A stretch of 49,840 nucleotides of DNA from Ralstonia pickettii (GCF_001699815.1 NZ_MCGB01000106.1:1-49840); one strand, 5' to 3'. Shown: positions 1 through 9,639, numbered from the stretch's first letter. Made by a program: numbers and translations. The notes: generated by a model not told the origin, from the letters alone.

Positions 1-2075
1 TCACCTGCCGAGCGCGCAGCACTCAAGAATTCAAGCGCCCGCGCGACTTCCTTGTGCTCGGCAGTGAGCAGCGCCTGATAGGCAAACGGCGGTAGCCCGG
101 CCTGCTTGCGCTCCCGCAGCAATTGGCGCGCAAACCCATCGTAGTCGTGCCGAACCAGCGCCTGCAGCGCCGGAGCATCTGGATACCGCGTCTGAATCAG
201 CACCTCGCCCGCCAACCCCGCCCGGCCCGCGCGCCCCGCCACCTGCATCAGCGATGCAAAGAGATGCTCGCCTGCGCGAAAGTCGTGCGAGAACAGCGAG
301 GGGTCGGGCGCGACCACGCCCACCAGCGTCACGCGCTGGAAGTCATGCCCCTTGGCGACCATCTGCGTGCCGATCAGGATGTCGACGCTGCCTTCGTGCA
401 CGGTGTCGAACAGCGCTTCGGCGCTGCCCTTGCGGCGCGTGGAATCGGCGTCGATGCGGGCGACGCGGGCCTGCGGAAACAGCTCGCCGAGCGTCTCTTC
501 GATGCGCTGGGTGCCGCGCCCGAGCGGCGCGATGTCGACGTTGCCGCAGTCTGGGCAGTGATGCGGAATGCGCGATTCGTACCCGCAGTGGTGACAGCGC
601 AGGCGCCGCTCGGGCTTGTGCAGCACCAGGTACGCCGAGCAGCGCGGACAGCCCGACAGCCAGCCGCACGCGTCGCACGAGAGCACGGGCGCGTAGCCGC
701 GGCGGTTGAGGAACAGCAAGCTCTGTTCGCCGCGCGCCAGACGATCGGCAATCGCATCGACAAGTGGCTTGGACAGCCCATCGCGAATCTGGCGCCCGGC
801 GCGGCGCTCCAGATTCAGGTCGATCAGCGACACGCGCGGCAGCACTGCTTCGGCCTGCGCGCGCCGCGAGAGCGTCAGGCGCGTGGTGGGCGTCTGCTCC
901 GCGCGCCACCAGGTCTCCAGCGACGGCGTGGCCGAGCCCAACACGACGGGGATGTTGCGCTGCTTGGCGCGCCATAGCGCCAGGTCGCGTGCGGAATAGC
1001 GCAGGCCCTCCTGCTGCTTGTACGAAGTGTCGTGTTCCTCGTCGACGAGGATGAGCGCGAGCTTGGGCAGCGACGCCAGCATCGCCAGCCGCGTGCCAAG
1101 CACGATGCGCGCCTCACCGCGATGGGCGGCCAGCCAGTTCAGCGCACGCGGCTGTTCGGCCAGACCACTGTGCAGCGCCGCCATGGGCACACTGGGAAAA
1201 CGCGCCGCAATGCGCGCCTCCAGTTGTGGCGTCAGGTTGATCTCGGGCACCAGCATCAGGACCTGTGCGGCGGGCTCGCGCGCCAAGGCGTCGGCGATGG
1301 CGTGCAGGTAAACCTCGGTCTTGCCACTGCCGGTGACGCCGTACAACAGGAACGGGCTGAAGTTGCCGGCCGCCCCCGCCTGGGCAATGGCTGCCACGGC
1401 GGCGGTCTGTTCGTCGTTCAGTGCGGGCGCGATGGAAGGCAGTGGCAGTTCGAGCGGTTGCGGCAACAGCGCCTTCGGCCGCAGTTCTGCGCGCAGCCAG
1501 CCGACGGACGTCCAATCCCGCAGCTTGGCGACGGCTTGCCCGTGCAGTTCAACAGCAGCGCTGGTGGACAGCTCGCCATCGCCGGTCAGCGCTTCGGCCA
1601 ATCGCATGGCGCCAGACGCACGTTTCGGAATGCTGTCCAGCAACGCTGCCCGGGCCGGTTCAAACATCACGTAGACGGTTTCGGTGGCCTGCCGGGCGAG
1701 ACTGTCCCAACTGCCCGGGGTTCGCCACAGCGGCGGGAGCGCCGGTAACGTCACTTCGCCGAGCGCGCGGTGGTAGTAGCCGGCAGCAAATTCGGCCAGG
1801 GCCCGCCATTCGGCGTCGAGCGGCGGCACCCAGTCGAGCACCCGCTCGACATCGCGCAGCTTTTCTTGCGGCACATCGGTGGTCGCGGCGGTTTCGACGA
1901 CTAACCCCGCCACACGCCGGTTGCCAAACGGCACCACAACCAATTGCCCCGGCAGCACGGGCTGCCCACACCGGTAATCGAACACCGCATCGAGCGGCGT
2001 ATCAATCACCACGCGAGCAATGGAGGCCGACACCTTGGCATCAGAAAACGCGGCGTCGACTTGGGACGTGGTCAT
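1..2075 (-). CDS. priA: Primosomal protein N' (PriA helicase), 3' end outside window
   Basis: PriA restarts stalled replication forks: a 3'-5' DNA helicase that binds branched DNA and starts primosome assembly for DnaB loading. Reading leftward from the ATG at 2075, about 691 codons stay open to the window edge. Visible are the Walker A motif GVTGSGKTEVYL near residue 245, the DEEH box (VDEEHD) near residue 345, and the PriA-specific zinc-binding cysteine cluster near residues 465-510 (CDACGW, CPRC, CHHCG, CPDCG), which splits the helicase lobes. The N-terminal 3' DNA-binding domain is also present (FDYRCG, VPFGNR). The frame is still open at base 1; the TCA at bases 1-3 is out of frame, so roughly the last 60-70 residues lie outside. 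Helicase motifs are intact, so it is probably functional. Confidence 0.96.
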   Translation of the reverse strand, partial: MTTSQVDAAFSDAKVSASIARVVIDTPLDAVFDYRCGQPVLPGQLVVVPFGNRRVAGLVVETAATTDVPQEKLRDVERVLDWVPPLDAEWRALAEFAAGYYHRALGEVTLPALPPLWRTPGSWDSLARQATETVYVMFEPARAALLDSIPKRASGAMRLAEALTGDGELSTSAAVELHGQAVAKLRDWTSVGWLRAELRPKALLPQPLELPLPSIAPALNDEQTAAVAAIAQAGAAGNFSPFLLYGVTGSGKTEVYLHAIADALAREPAAQVLMLVPEINLTPQLEARIAARFPSVPMAALHSGLAEQPRALNWLAAHRGEARIVLGTRLAMLASLPKLALILVDEEHDTSYKQQEGLRYSARDLALWRAKQRNIPVVLGSATPSLETWWRAEQTPTTRLTLSRRAQAEAVLPRVSLIDLNLERRAGRQIRDGLSKPLVDAIADRLARGEQSLLFLNRRGYAPVLSCDACGWLSGCPRCSAYLVLHKPERRLRCHHCGYESRIPHHCPDCGNVDIAPLGRGTQRIEETLGELFPQARVARIDADSTRRKGSAEALFDTVHEGSVDILIGTQMVAKGHDFQRVTLVGVVAPDPSLFSHDFRAGEHLFASLMQVAGRAGRAGLAGEVLIQTRYPDAPALQALVRHDYDGFARQLLRERKQAGLPPFAYQALLTAEHKEVARALEFLSAARSAG

Positions 2076-2255
2076 GCAAGGCGCAAACGGTTGAATTGCA
2101 AAGGGAATGTTGCGATGCAGCGGCGGATCCTGCACCTGGAAAATGCGTCTTGCCCATCTCACCTTGCCTTTACAGCCATTGCCGTGGCCGGTTCGATGTT
2201 CAAGTATTACTTGAGGTTTGTGGCTTGGCGCCATGATCGGCGACCGTTTTCCGGG

Positions 2256-2278
2256 CTATCCACATAGCCTGTGGATAA
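2256..2278. promoter_or_regulatory. Inverted pair of DnaA boxes
   Basis: CTATCCACA at 2256-2264 on the plus strand (one mismatch to TTATNCACA) faces a perfect TTATCCACA on the minus strand at 2270-2278, separated by 5 bp. DnaA, in its ATP or ADP form, binds such 9-mers. The arrangement lies about 200 bp upstream of the priA start codon. Whether it regulates priA, titrates DnaA or belongs to an origin-like element cannot be decided from sequence alone. Confidence 0.55.
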
Positions 2279-2448
2279 CTTTGTTGAAAAGTCGCCTGCA
2301 GTCTCTGCAAAGGCCAATGGACTCACCGTTTTTCTAGCTTGCACGATTTACGCGCACACGCCTTTCTTTCAGAAAAATCAAACACTTATGCGTTGGGTGC
2401 ACACAGCCTTCCCTGTTGCGCCGCGGAAAGAACCAGCCGCGACAGCTT

Positions 2449-2457
2449 TGTGCATAA
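2449..2457 (-). promoter_or_regulatory. Third DnaA box (TTATGCACA)
   Basis: The plus strand reads TGTGCATAA, whose complement TTATGCACA matches the TTATNCACA consensus exactly. It is about 170 bp from the inverted pair at 2256-2278 in the same gene-free spacer. A single 9-mer occurs often by chance; three within about 200 bp is less likely. Confidence 0.45.
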
Positions 2458-2656
2458 GTCAAGTCTTGACAGCCGGGTTACGCACCAGAAAGCACGAAAT
2501 AAATCGCTTGACACCTCTTTCGGGCCAGATGGGGCCACCGGCACGCAAGTAGTCACTCACCCCTAATGCACCAAAGCGGCGAAGATTCAACTCGTGCCCC
2601 TGGCTTCACGCACGACTGCGGCACGATTCAAACGCTATCGCACCGCAGCATTGATC

Positions 2657-3760
2657 TCAACCGTGTGACCTCGCTTTCGTGCGCAGCGCGCGGCTGAAGC
2701 TGTGCACCTCGTCCACCAGCACCGACACCGCTTCGGGCGGTGTGAACTGCGAGATGCCGTGGCCGAGGTTGAAGATGTGGCCGTCGCTGCCGCCGCCGGC
2801 TGCGTAGTCTTCCAGCACGCGACGCACTTGGGCACGAATCGCGTCGGGTTCAGCAAACAGCACCGTCGGGTCCAGGTTGCCCTGCAGGGCAACGCGCCCT
2901 GCCGTTCGCTGGCGCGCAAGCTGCAGGTTGACGGTCCAGTCCACACCCAGCGCGTCGGCACCGGTCTCGGCCATGGCTTCGAGCCACAGGCCACCGCCCT
3001 TGGTGAAGAGGATGACCGGCACGCGCTGGCCGTCTGCCCCGGCGCGGATGCCTTCCACCACGCGCGCCATGTAGGCCAGCGAGAACTGCTGATAGATGCC
3101 ATCGGCCAAGGCACCGCCCCAGGTATCAAACACCTGCACAGCTTGGGCACCGGCATCGATCTGCGCGTTGAGATAGTCGATCACGGCTTGCGCGTTGATC
3201 TCCAGGATGCGGTGCATCAGGTCCGGGCGCGCATAGAGCATCGACTTGACGGTGCGGAAGTCGTCCGAGCCGCCGCCTTCGACCATGTAACAGGCGAGCG
3301 TCCACGGGCTGCCCGAGAAGCCGATGAGCGGCACACGCTGGCGGCCGTCCTGCACGAGCGCACGGCGGATTTCCGCCACGGCGTCGAACACGTATTGCAG
3401 AGACGACATGTCAGGCACCGACAGCGCAGCCACATCGGCTTCCGTGCGCACCGGCTTGGCAAAGCGCGGGCCCTCGCCCTGTGCAAACGACAGCCCCAGG
3501 CCCATGGCGTCGGGCACGGTCAGGATGTCGGAGAACAGGATTGCCGCGTCCAGCGCATAGCGATCCAGCGGCTGCAGCGTCACCTCGGTCGCATACGCCG
3601 GCGACTTGGCCAGGCCGAGGAAGCTGCCAGCCCGTGCGCGCGTGGCGTTGTACTCGGGCAGATAGCGGCCCGCCTGGCGCATCAGCCACAGCGGCGTGTA
3701 GTCGGTGGGCTGGCGGCGCAGGGCGCGCAGGAAGGTGTCGTTGGCGAGCGGTGCGGACAT
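2657..3760 (-). CDS. hemE: Uroporphyrinogen decarboxylase
   Basis: HemE removes the four acetate carboxyls of uroporphyrinogen III to give coproporphyrinogen III, a cytoplasmic cofactor-free step of haem synthesis. The 367-residue product is full length for the family. It has the N-terminal signature [14 protein letters not shown] (about residues 24-37), the [12 protein letters not shown] segment carrying the catalytic aspartate (near residue 79), GFSGSPWT in mid-protein and the C-terminal NLGHGI histidine motif. The ATG at 3760 gives the canonical start ([14 protein letters not shown]). It is transcribed leftward, upstream of priA but separated by the 580-bp DnaA-box spacer, so co-transcription is doubtful. 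Confidence 0.98.
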   Translation of the reverse strand: MSAPLANDTFLRALRRQPTDYTPLWLMRQAGRYLPEYNATRARAGSFLGLAKSPAYATEVTLQPLDRYALDAAILFSDILTVPDAMGLGLSFAQGEGPRFAKPVRTEADVAALSVPDMSSLQYVFDAVAEIRRALVQDGRQRVPLIGFSGSPWTLACYMVEGGGSDDFRTVKSMLYARPDLMHRILEINAQAVIDYLNAQIDAGAQAVQVFDTWGGALADGIYQQFSLAYMARVVEGIRAGADGQRVPVILFTKGGGLWLEAMAETGADALGVDWTVNLQLARQRTAGRVALQGNLDPTVLFAEPDAIRAQVRRVLEDYAAGGGSDGHIFNLGHGISQFTPPEAVSVLVDEVHSFSRALRTKARSHG

Positions 3761-3854
3761 GGCGATGGACTCTTTAGGAGGGCGCCATTGTAAGGGATGG
3801 TGTTTTTATTCCGACCTGACCCAGGCCAACATGCCGAAGATCAGGGCGCAGATA

Positions 3855-4340
3855 TCACGGCACCTTGTGTGTATCGCCGGCGCGCTGCGGCGGCAGCTTG
3901 ATCGCCATCGATTTGAAATCCGTGCTGGTGGTCAGCGTTCCGTGCACCACGCCACGAGGGATCACGATCAGATCACCCGCCCGGACCTCGCGCGGCGCGT
4001 TGTCGAGCCAGACGGTGGCCGTGCCCGACATTACATACTGGATCTCGTCGGAGTACGTGTGCGTGTGCTTGGCCACGGTGCCGACCTGGACGCCCACCGT
4101 GCCATTGGCCGCCGTCACCAGCGTCTTGGTGCGCAGCGTACCCATCTCGGCGATGACTGGGCCGACCTCGTCCGGGGCCATACCGCCCATGTTGATGATC
4201 TGCGCCGAGAGCGGCGGTGCCGAGGGTGGAGCCGCTGCCGCAGCCGGTTGCGACGCTTGCGCAAACGCGCCGGCGCAGCCGGCAAAGATGGCGGCGGCAG
4301 AAACCGACCGGATCACGGTAACAGGACGATGGCGATGCAT
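3855..4340 (-). CDS. Exported cupin-domain protein
   Basis: A 161-residue protein with an N-terminal hydrophobic stretch ending near AFAQA (about residues 12-28), which looks like a Sec signal peptide with cleavage after AQA, so a periplasmic location is inferred. The C-terminal half is a single cupin barrel: H-T-H near residues 92-94, the conserved E of DEIQYVMSGTA, then GDLIVIPRG and the second histidine in VVHG. These residues form the usual metal site. The substrate cannot be told from the sequence; small cupins include dioxygenases, isomerases and binding proteins. It is leftward and single, 94 bp beyond the start of hemE. Confidence 0.75.
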   Translation of the reverse strand: MHRHRPVTVIRSVSAAAIFAGCAGAFAQASQPAAAAAPPSAPPLSAQIINMGGMAPDEVGPVIAEMGTLRTKTLVTAANGTVGVQVGTVAKHTHTYSDEIQYVMSGTATVWLDNAPREVRAGDLIVIPRGVVHGTLTTSTDFKSMAIKLPPQRAGDTHKVP

Positions 4341-4554
4341 GATGGCTCCTCATGACGCGGTCGCCGCAAAGGCGCGGCGATCCGTGGCGCGTTGATTGGC
4401 TCATTCGTTTGGCGCGCTCGCGGCGATTGTCGCATCGGCACACAGAGCCATTGACCTAGGGCGATTCCCGAGAACGTGCCCCTCGTACGCAAACCGGCTC
4501 GCCTATAGTGGACGGCGCAAAGCCCGCCACAAACGCACATCACAGGAGACCGGC

Positions 4555-4902
4555 ATGACACACAAAGGAAGCTGCCACTGCGGCAACGTCGCGTTCGAAG
4601 TTGAGGGGCATCCCGAAAACGCGATGGCATGCAACTGCTCGATCTGCCAGCGCAAGGGGTCGCTGCTGTGGTTCGTGGCCCGCGACAAGGTGCGATTGCT
4701 CACGCCGGAAGACAACGCCAGCACCTATCTCTTCCACAAGCATGTGATCAAGCACCGCTTCTGCCCGACCTGCGGCATCCATCCCTATGCAGAGGGCGCG
4801 ATGCCCGACGGCACACCAATGATTGCCGTCAACGTCCGCTGCCTGGAAGACATCGATCTGACCAGCGTGCCGGTCACCCACTTTGACGGGCGGTCAATGT
4901 AG
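4555..4902 (+). CDS. GFA-family (glutathione-dependent formaldehyde-activating-like) protein
   Basis: A 115-residue zinc protein of the GFA/CENP-V family. It shows the three zinc-cysteine motifs: CHCG at residues 7-10, CNCSIC at about 27-32 and FCPTCG at about 68-73. Members include a formaldehyde-glutathione condensing enzyme, but many have unknown substrates, so only the family is assigned. The start at 4555 was chosen because the family homology begins with MTHKGSCHCG and CAGGAG lies about 8 bp upstream; an in-frame extension to 4396 has neither. The gene converges on the chemoreceptor gene with only 7 bp between stop codons and no obvious hairpin terminator. Confidence 0.85.
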   Translation: MTHKGSCHCGNVAFEVEGHPENAMACNCSICQRKGSLLWFVARDKVRLLTPEDNASTYLFHKHVIKHRFCPTCGIHPYAEGAMPDGTPMIAVNVRCLEDIDLTSVPVTHFDGRSM

Positions 4903-4909
4903 CGGCGCG

Positions 4910-6712
4910 TCAGACGTTGCGCAACTTGAACAGCCCAACCGTGCGAGCCAGGCCGTGCGCCTGTTCGTTGAGCATGGACGATGCAGCCGTCGACTGCTCC
5001 ACCAGTGCCGCGTTCTGCTGCGTGGCCTGATCCATCTCGGCGACGCTGCGATCGATCTGGCTGATGCCAGTGCTCTGCTCGTGCATCGCGCCGTCGATCT
5101 CGCCGATGATGCGCGCCACACGTTCGATGCCCTGCACGATTTCCTGCATCGTTGCGCCGGCGGCCTGCACGCGTTGCGCGCCGGTCTTCACGCTGGCTTC
5201 CGATGCCTGGATCAGGTCTTTGATTTCGCGCGCGGCCGTAGCGCTGCGTTGTGCCAGCGTGCGCACCTCGCCGGCCACCACGGCAAAGCCGCGGCCGTTC
5301 TCGCCGGCGCGGGCCGCTTCCACTGCAGCGTTCAGCGCGAGGATGTTGGTCTGGAACGCAATGCTGTCGATCACGCCGATGATCTCGGTAATGCGCGCCG
5401 ACGACTTGGCGATTTCGTCCATCGTGCTGACGGCGCTGGAAACCACCTCGCCGCCGCGCGTGGCGGCATCGCTTGCGTCGCTGGCCAGGCGCGTGGCCTG
5501 CACGGCCGCATCGGCAGAGTTCTTCACGCTGGTCGTCAGCTCCGTCAACGCGGCAGAGGTTTCCTGCAGGTTGCTGGCCGAAACCTCGGTCCGGTTGGAG
5601 AGATCGCGGTTGCCCGCTTCGATCTCGCCGGTGGCGGATTTCATGCTGTCGACGCTGGCGCGCACTTCCAGCAGCACTTCGCCAATCTTGTCGATGAAGG
5701 TGTTGAACGACGCGCTGATCTGCGCGACTTCATCGTTGCCGACCACGGGCAGGCGGTGCGTCAGGTCGCCGCCGCCGGAGCCGATGGTGTCCATCGCATC
5801 GCGCACCTGCGACAGGCGGCGGAACGATTGCGACGTGAAGAACGCGGCAATGCCCACAGCGGCCAGCGTCAGCAGCACCATGGCCACGGCCAGCGCCTTG
5901 ACGACGTTACGCAAACCGGCGGTGGCTTCGGCCTTGTCCAGCGCGATTACAAGATACCAGTCGGTGCCCTGCACGGCCTGCGCCTTGAGCAGTTTCGGCG
6001 CGCCGGCCAGTTCAACCTCCAGCGGCGACGTCGCCTTGGCCAGGTTGGCGAGCGTATCGACGGTGAGCGACGGCGCAACGTCGGTGGCCGGCTTGAGCAT
6101 CAGCTTTGCGTCAGGGTGAGCGATCACCTGGCCATCCTTGGCGACCACGAAGGCGAGGCTCGACGGTGTCGGGTGTACCGCCGCGACCACCTCGCGCACG
6201 CCGTCGAGCGGCACAGCCCCGGACAACGCACCGGTGGTTTCGCCATTCTTGACGAGCGGCGCAGCAAACGACACGTACGGCACGCCGGTCGACACGTCGC
6301 CGTAGGGCTTGGTGACGAGCAGTTGGCCCGCAGCGATTGCCTGCTTGTACCAGGGGCGGCCGGTCGGATCGTAGTCCTTGGGCGTGGTGGCGCTGGTGGA
6401 GATGAAGCTCTTGTCGGTCCAGCCGATCGTGATGATCGGGAAGCCGTTGGCATCGCCCATGTGCTTGCCGAAGCCTTGCGGGTCACCGTGCTCGATCACG
6501 CCGGCGGTGGCCTTCACGGCCTGTGCCTTTGCCCCGACCCACTTGTCGATGGCGAGCGTGTTGCCGCTGGCAACGGCGGCCAGGTTCTGGTCGATCGATT
6601 CCATCGTGTTGGAACGCACGATGGAATACGTTGCGGCCCCAGACAGCGCCAGGGCACCAACCACGGTGGCCGATGAGATGAAGAGAATGCGGGTGCGGAG
6701 GGAGGAGATCAT
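4910..6712 (-). CDS. Methyl-accepting chemotaxis protein with dCache sensor
   Basis: An inner-membrane chemoreceptor of 600 residues that signals to CheA/CheW. Order: TM1 (about residues 9-32), a periplasmic dCache-type sensor (about 35-280), TM2 (about 285-305), HAMP (about 305-360) and the methyl-accepting signalling domain with the hairpin tip around [20 protein letters not shown]. The sensor shows Y114, R119, W121, Y122, Y137, D139 and D170, resembling the amino-acid-binding dCache motif. No C-terminal NWETF-type CheR/CheB tether is present; the protein ends FKLRNV. Start 6712 was chosen because AGAAG lies just upstream and the basic N-terminus leads directly into TM1; a 31-residue longer reading from 6805 lacks a ribosome-binding site. 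Confidence 0.93.
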   Translation of the reverse strand: MISSLRTRILFISSATVVGALALSGAATYSIVRSNTMESIDQNLAAVASGNTLAIDKWVGAKAQAVKATAGVIEHGDPQGFGKHMGDANGFPIITIGWTDKSFISTSATTPKDYDPTGRPWYKQAIAAGQLLVTKPYGDVSTGVPYVSFAAPLVKNGETTGALSGAVPLDGVREVVAAVHPTPSSLAFVVAKDGQVIAHPDAKLMLKPATDVAPSLTVDTLANLAKATSPLEVELAGAPKLLKAQAVQGTDWYLVIALDKAEATAGLRNVVKALAVAMVLLTLAAVGIAAFFTSQSFRRLSQVRDAMDTIGSGGGDLTHRLPVVGNDEVAQISASFNTFIDKIGEVLLEVRASVDSMKSATGEIEAGNRDLSNRTEVSASNLQETSAALTELTTSVKNSADAAVQATRLASDASDAATRGGEVVSSAVSTMDEIAKSSARITEIIGVIDSIAFQTNILALNAAVEAARAGENGRGFAVVAGEVRTLAQRSATAAREIKDLIQASEASVKTGAQRVQAAGATMQEIVQGIERVARIIGEIDGAMHEQSTGISQIDRSVAEMDQATQQNAALVEQSTAASSMLNEQAHGLARTVGLFKLRNV

Positions 6713-7097
6713 GATTCTTCTAGGCGAAACGTTTTCCATGAATCTGACTGCGTACGGTATTGGCCGCAGCGCCCTCCAGAACCGACTGCTGACTGTCGGG
6801 GCCACTCAAGCTGCTACGGCACCGCACAGGCGAACTTGAGGCGGCAAAACCCGTTCCCACAAAAGGATGGCTGCGACAAAAGGCAACGCCTCGCATGATT
6901 GCCCAGGCAATTCACCCGGTTGAAACACAAGCCCATGCACGACGCCCTTCAAATCGACCCCGCCACCGGGGAACCGCAACAACACCTGGGCGCGTTGAAC
7001 ACGTTGTAAGACACCCCGGCGTCGGCCCCGATTGCCGCCCCCGCACCGTTTGCAGTACCGTCGCTGGCATTCCCAACGGAGCCCGGAGCCCAGCGTC
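6713..7097. other. 385-bp intergenic region between divergent genes
   Basis: Separates the leftward chemoreceptor from the rightward sterol-desaturase-family gene and so must carry both promoters. No repeat, hairpin terminator, recognisable operator or plausible small gene was seen. Confidence 0.4.
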
Positions 7098-8026
7098 ATG
7101 GCCGTGCTGTTCACCATCCTGAAGATCGCCGTCGTGCTCGTGCTGGTGTCGTCGCTGGCCGAGGCGATCGTGCTGTCGCTGAGAAACGGGTGGGCCAGCT
7201 ACGACTGGAAGGCCGCCGGCGTGTCGGTGGTCGATTTCCTGGTACGCGAGTACCCACTACGCTGGCTGCTGCCTCTGGCGTTCTGGACGCAGGCCTCGAA
7301 TGGGTCTACCAGCATCGTCTCTGGACGCTGCCGATGGACCACTGGACGGGCTGGGCCGCGTGCTTTCTCGGCCAGGAGTTCTGCTACTACTGGTACCACC
7401 GCGCCGCGCACCGCGTGCGCTGGTTCTGGTGCACGCATGCCATCCACCACTCGCCGAATGACCTGAACCTCTCGGCTGCCTACCGCTTCGGCTGGACGGG
7501 CCGGTTGACCGGCACGCTCGCCTTCTTTGCGCTGGCGCCGCTGCTGGGCATGCCGCCGCGCATCGTGCTGATGCTGCTGTCGCTCAACCTGCTGTACCAG
7601 TTCTGGATCCACGCCACGTGGATTCCCCGCCTGGGGCCCCTGGAATGGGTGCTGAACACGCCCTCGGCACACCGCGTGCACCACGCGTCCAACCTCGAAT
7701 ATCTGGATGGCAACTACGGCGGCGTGCTGATCGTGTTCGACCGGCTGTTCGGCACCTACATCCCCGAACGCAAAGACGTGCCGTGCCGCTACGGCCTCGT
7801 GCACCCGATGCGCACGTACAACCTGCTGGTGATCGAATTCGCGCACTGGCGGGCGCTGTGGCAAGACCTGAAGACCGCCCGCTCGGCCGGCGAGGTTTTT
7901 GGCTACCTGTTCCGCCCGCCGGGCTGGCGGCCCGATGGCCGTGGCGAGACAACGGAGGATCTGCGTCGCCGCGCCGCGCTCATTCCCGACGAGCCCGTCG
8001 TCGCCCCGGCCGTTGCTGCGAACTGA
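7098..8026 (+). pseudogene. Sterol desaturase / fatty-acid hydroxylase family gene, -1 frameshift
   Basis: The family are integral-membrane di-iron oxygenases. The ATG at 7098 (GGAG upstream) opens a frame encoding hydrophobic helices typical of the family up to FWTQ. The rest of the protein (GLEWVYQHRLW onward) continues in another frame. The break is at 7290-7296, CAGGCCTC, where one more G would give CAG-GGC-CTC and rejoin the frames. The second part keeps the histidine clusters HRAAH, HAIHH and HRVHH. Restored, it would encode 309 residues. Either a real single-G deletion or a sequencing error; as given, translation stops at 7466. The intact 3' part could only be made from an internal start. 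It converges on the LysR gene with 1 bp between stop codons. Confidence 0.88.
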
Positions 8027-8027
8027 A

Positions 8028-8909
8028 CTACGGCAGACGCAGCGTCTGCGCCAAGTGGCCATACACCACCGCGATCCGCCGCAGGTGGCGCGACTCCGGA
8101 TGCGTCAGCAGCCATAGCTCCGATTGATTGGCGTCTTGCAGATCCCGCAGCGCCACCAGATCGCTGCGCGTCTGCGCCATCACCACGGGCAGGATCCCGA
8201 CGCCCATGCCCATGCCGACCATCTCGGCCGCGATCTGCAAGCTGTTGACGAAGTACGTGGGCATGACCTTGGGGAAATGCCGTTTGCGCCAACTGACTGA
8301 CGGGTGATCCGGAATTGCATCGTCAATGGCGAGCCACGGCGTGCGGCCAGCTTCGACATCGGCGTAGGTGATGCCGCTTGCGCGCCCCGCGTATAACCCC
8401 ACGCGAATCGGCCCGATGTGTTTGCCCACCAGATGCTGCGGCGGACGGCGCGTGGCCCGCACGGCAATATCGGCATCGCGCCGGGTCAGGCTGGCCAGCT
8501 CGTTGCTCACACGCAGGTCGTAGTTGAGGTTCGGATGCTGGGCTTGCAGCGCCTTCAACGCGGGGGCGACCAGGCCGACCAGGATCGTGTCCGTGGTGGT
8601 GATGCGTACCGTGCCCGACACTTGGTCCGGCACGGCATGTACCGCCGATCGCGCGGCCTCCAGTGCCGACTCCACCTGCTCGGCCTGCTCCGCCAGCGCG
8701 TGCGCTAGGTCGCCCGCCAGATAGCCCGTGCGCGAGCGCGCAAACAGCGTGGCGCCCAGCCCGCGCTCGATGCGCTGCAACGACCGGAACACCGTGGACG
8801 CATCCACCCCAAGCCGTTCACCAGCCGCCGCCAACGTGCCCGTGCGCACCATCGCCAGCACGATCTCCAGGTCTGCCGCGCTCAATCGGTATTGCGTTTG
8901 CGCAAGCAT
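8028..8909 (-). CDS. LysR-family transcriptional regulator
   Basis: A 293-residue LTTR: winged HTH at residues about 10-68 (TLAAAGERLGVDASTVFRSLQRIE), a linker helix, then a periplasmic-binding-protein-like effector domain (from about residue 95, GTVRITTTD). Its HTH has DASTVFRSL rather than the common QPAVSRQI core, as in the subgroup often regulating neighbouring oxidoreductase or GST genes. It is divergent from the GST gene across a 100-bp spacer, which makes that gene the likely target; no clear T-N11-A palindrome was singled out there. Confidence 0.93.
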   Translation of the reverse strand: MLAQTQYRLSAADLEIVLAMVRTGTLAAAGERLGVDASTVFRSLQRIERGLGATLFARSRTGYLAGDLAHALAEQAEQVESALEAARSAVHAVPDQVSGTVRITTTDTILVGLVAPALKALQAQHPNLNYDLRVSNELASLTRRDADIAVRATRRPPQHLVGKHIGPIRVGLYAGRASGITYADVEAGRTPWLAIDDAIPDHPSVSWRKRHFPKVMPTYFVNSLQIAAEMVGMGMGVGILPVVMAQTRSDLVALRDLQDANQSELWLLTHPESRHLRRIAVVYGHLAQTLRLP

Positions 8910-9009
8910 GATTTGCTGTTCTGCCTATTTCATTGGCACTGACGCAATCCTACAGTGTCGTCACCGCCGCCGTTGGCGGCTTTCCCAACCTGTTCACGAG
9001 ACCCAGACC

Positions 9010-9639
9010 ATGAAGCTCTATTACTCCGCCGGCGCCTGCTCGCTGGCCGTCCATATCGCCCTGCGCGAAGTGGGTGCGCAGTTTGACCTGACCGCCGTCG
9101 ACCTGGCCAAGCACCTCACCGCTGATGGCACGGATTTCTACACGATCTCGCCGCGCGGTTACGTGCCGCTGCTGGAGCTGGCCGACGGCTCGCGCCACAC
9201 CGAAGCTGCCGCGCTGCTGCAGTACGTGGCCGACCTCGACCCGACACAGGCGCTGATCGGCAAGCCCGGCAGCGCGCACCGCCTGGCCGTGATCGAATGG
9301 CTCACCTTTGTCAGCACCGAGCTGCACAAAGGCTTCGGCCCGCTCTGGTACAAGGACACACCCGAGGCCACGCGCCAGGGCGCCAAGGACAAGCTCGCCA
9401 AGCGCTTTGCCGAACTCGACGCCCGCCTCGCCAAACAGCCTTACCTGGCCGACACCTACAGCGTGGCCGACGCCTATGCGTTTGCGGTGCTGAACTGGAC
9501 GAACTTCCTGGCGCTGCCGATGGGCGCGTATCCGCATGTGCAGGCGTATATGGCACGGGTGGGTGCGCGGCCGCAGGTGGTGGCAGCGTTGAAAGCCGAG
9601 GGCTTGATCAAGGCCGACGCGGCCAGCACCGTCGCCTGA
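9010..9639 (+). CDS. Glutathione S-transferase
   Basis: A 209-residue cytosolic GST. The thioredoxin-fold N-terminal domain begins MKLYYSAGACSLAVHIALRE, where the SxxxCS segment (Cys10) matches the beta-class bacterial GSTs that use cysteine rather than tyrosine. G-Y-V-P-L-L (cis-proline loop) lies near residue 52, followed by the TEAAALLQY glutathione-binding region. The all-helical C-terminal domain carries the N-capping motif LADTYSVADAYAF near residue 150. The start at 9010 follows from family homology; a longer in-frame reading from 8728 overlaps the LysR gene and was rejected. Probably controlled by the divergent LysR regulator. Substrate unknown. Confidence 0.94.
   Translation: MKLYYSAGACSLAVHIALREVGAQFDLTAVDLAKHLTADGTDFYTISPRGYVPLLELADGSRHTEAAALLQYVADLDPTQALIGKPGSAHRLAVIEWLTFVSTELHKGFGPLWYKDTPEATRQGAKDKLAKRFAELDARLAKQPYLADTYSVADAYAFAVLNWTNFLALPMGAYPHVQAYMARVGARPQVVAALKAEGLIKADAASTVA

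Larger units (their letters stand above)
2076..2656. other. 580-bp spacer between hemE and priA, DnaA-box region
   Basis: No credible coding sequence. The stretch is visibly more AT-rich than its surroundings, notably about 2320-2400 and 2490-2520. It holds three DnaA-box-like sites (listed separately) and should also contain the leftward promoter of priA, although no convincing -35/-10 pair was identified. Two TTGACA hexamers on the plus strand (2466-2471 and 2508-2513) have no matching -10 element or gene. Confidence 0.6.

Noticed and set aside
2466-2513. Two TTGACA hexamers as plus-strand promoters
   Set aside because: No -10 element at 16-19 bp from either one and no gene downstream on that strand.
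4883-6676. A very long plus-strand open frame opposite the chemoreceptor gene
   Set aside because: It is the mirror of a GC-rich coding gene on the other strand, is rich in His/Arg/Gly and has no recognised domain or ribosome-binding site. The same holds for the long antisense frames over the atp genes, livK-type gene and copA.
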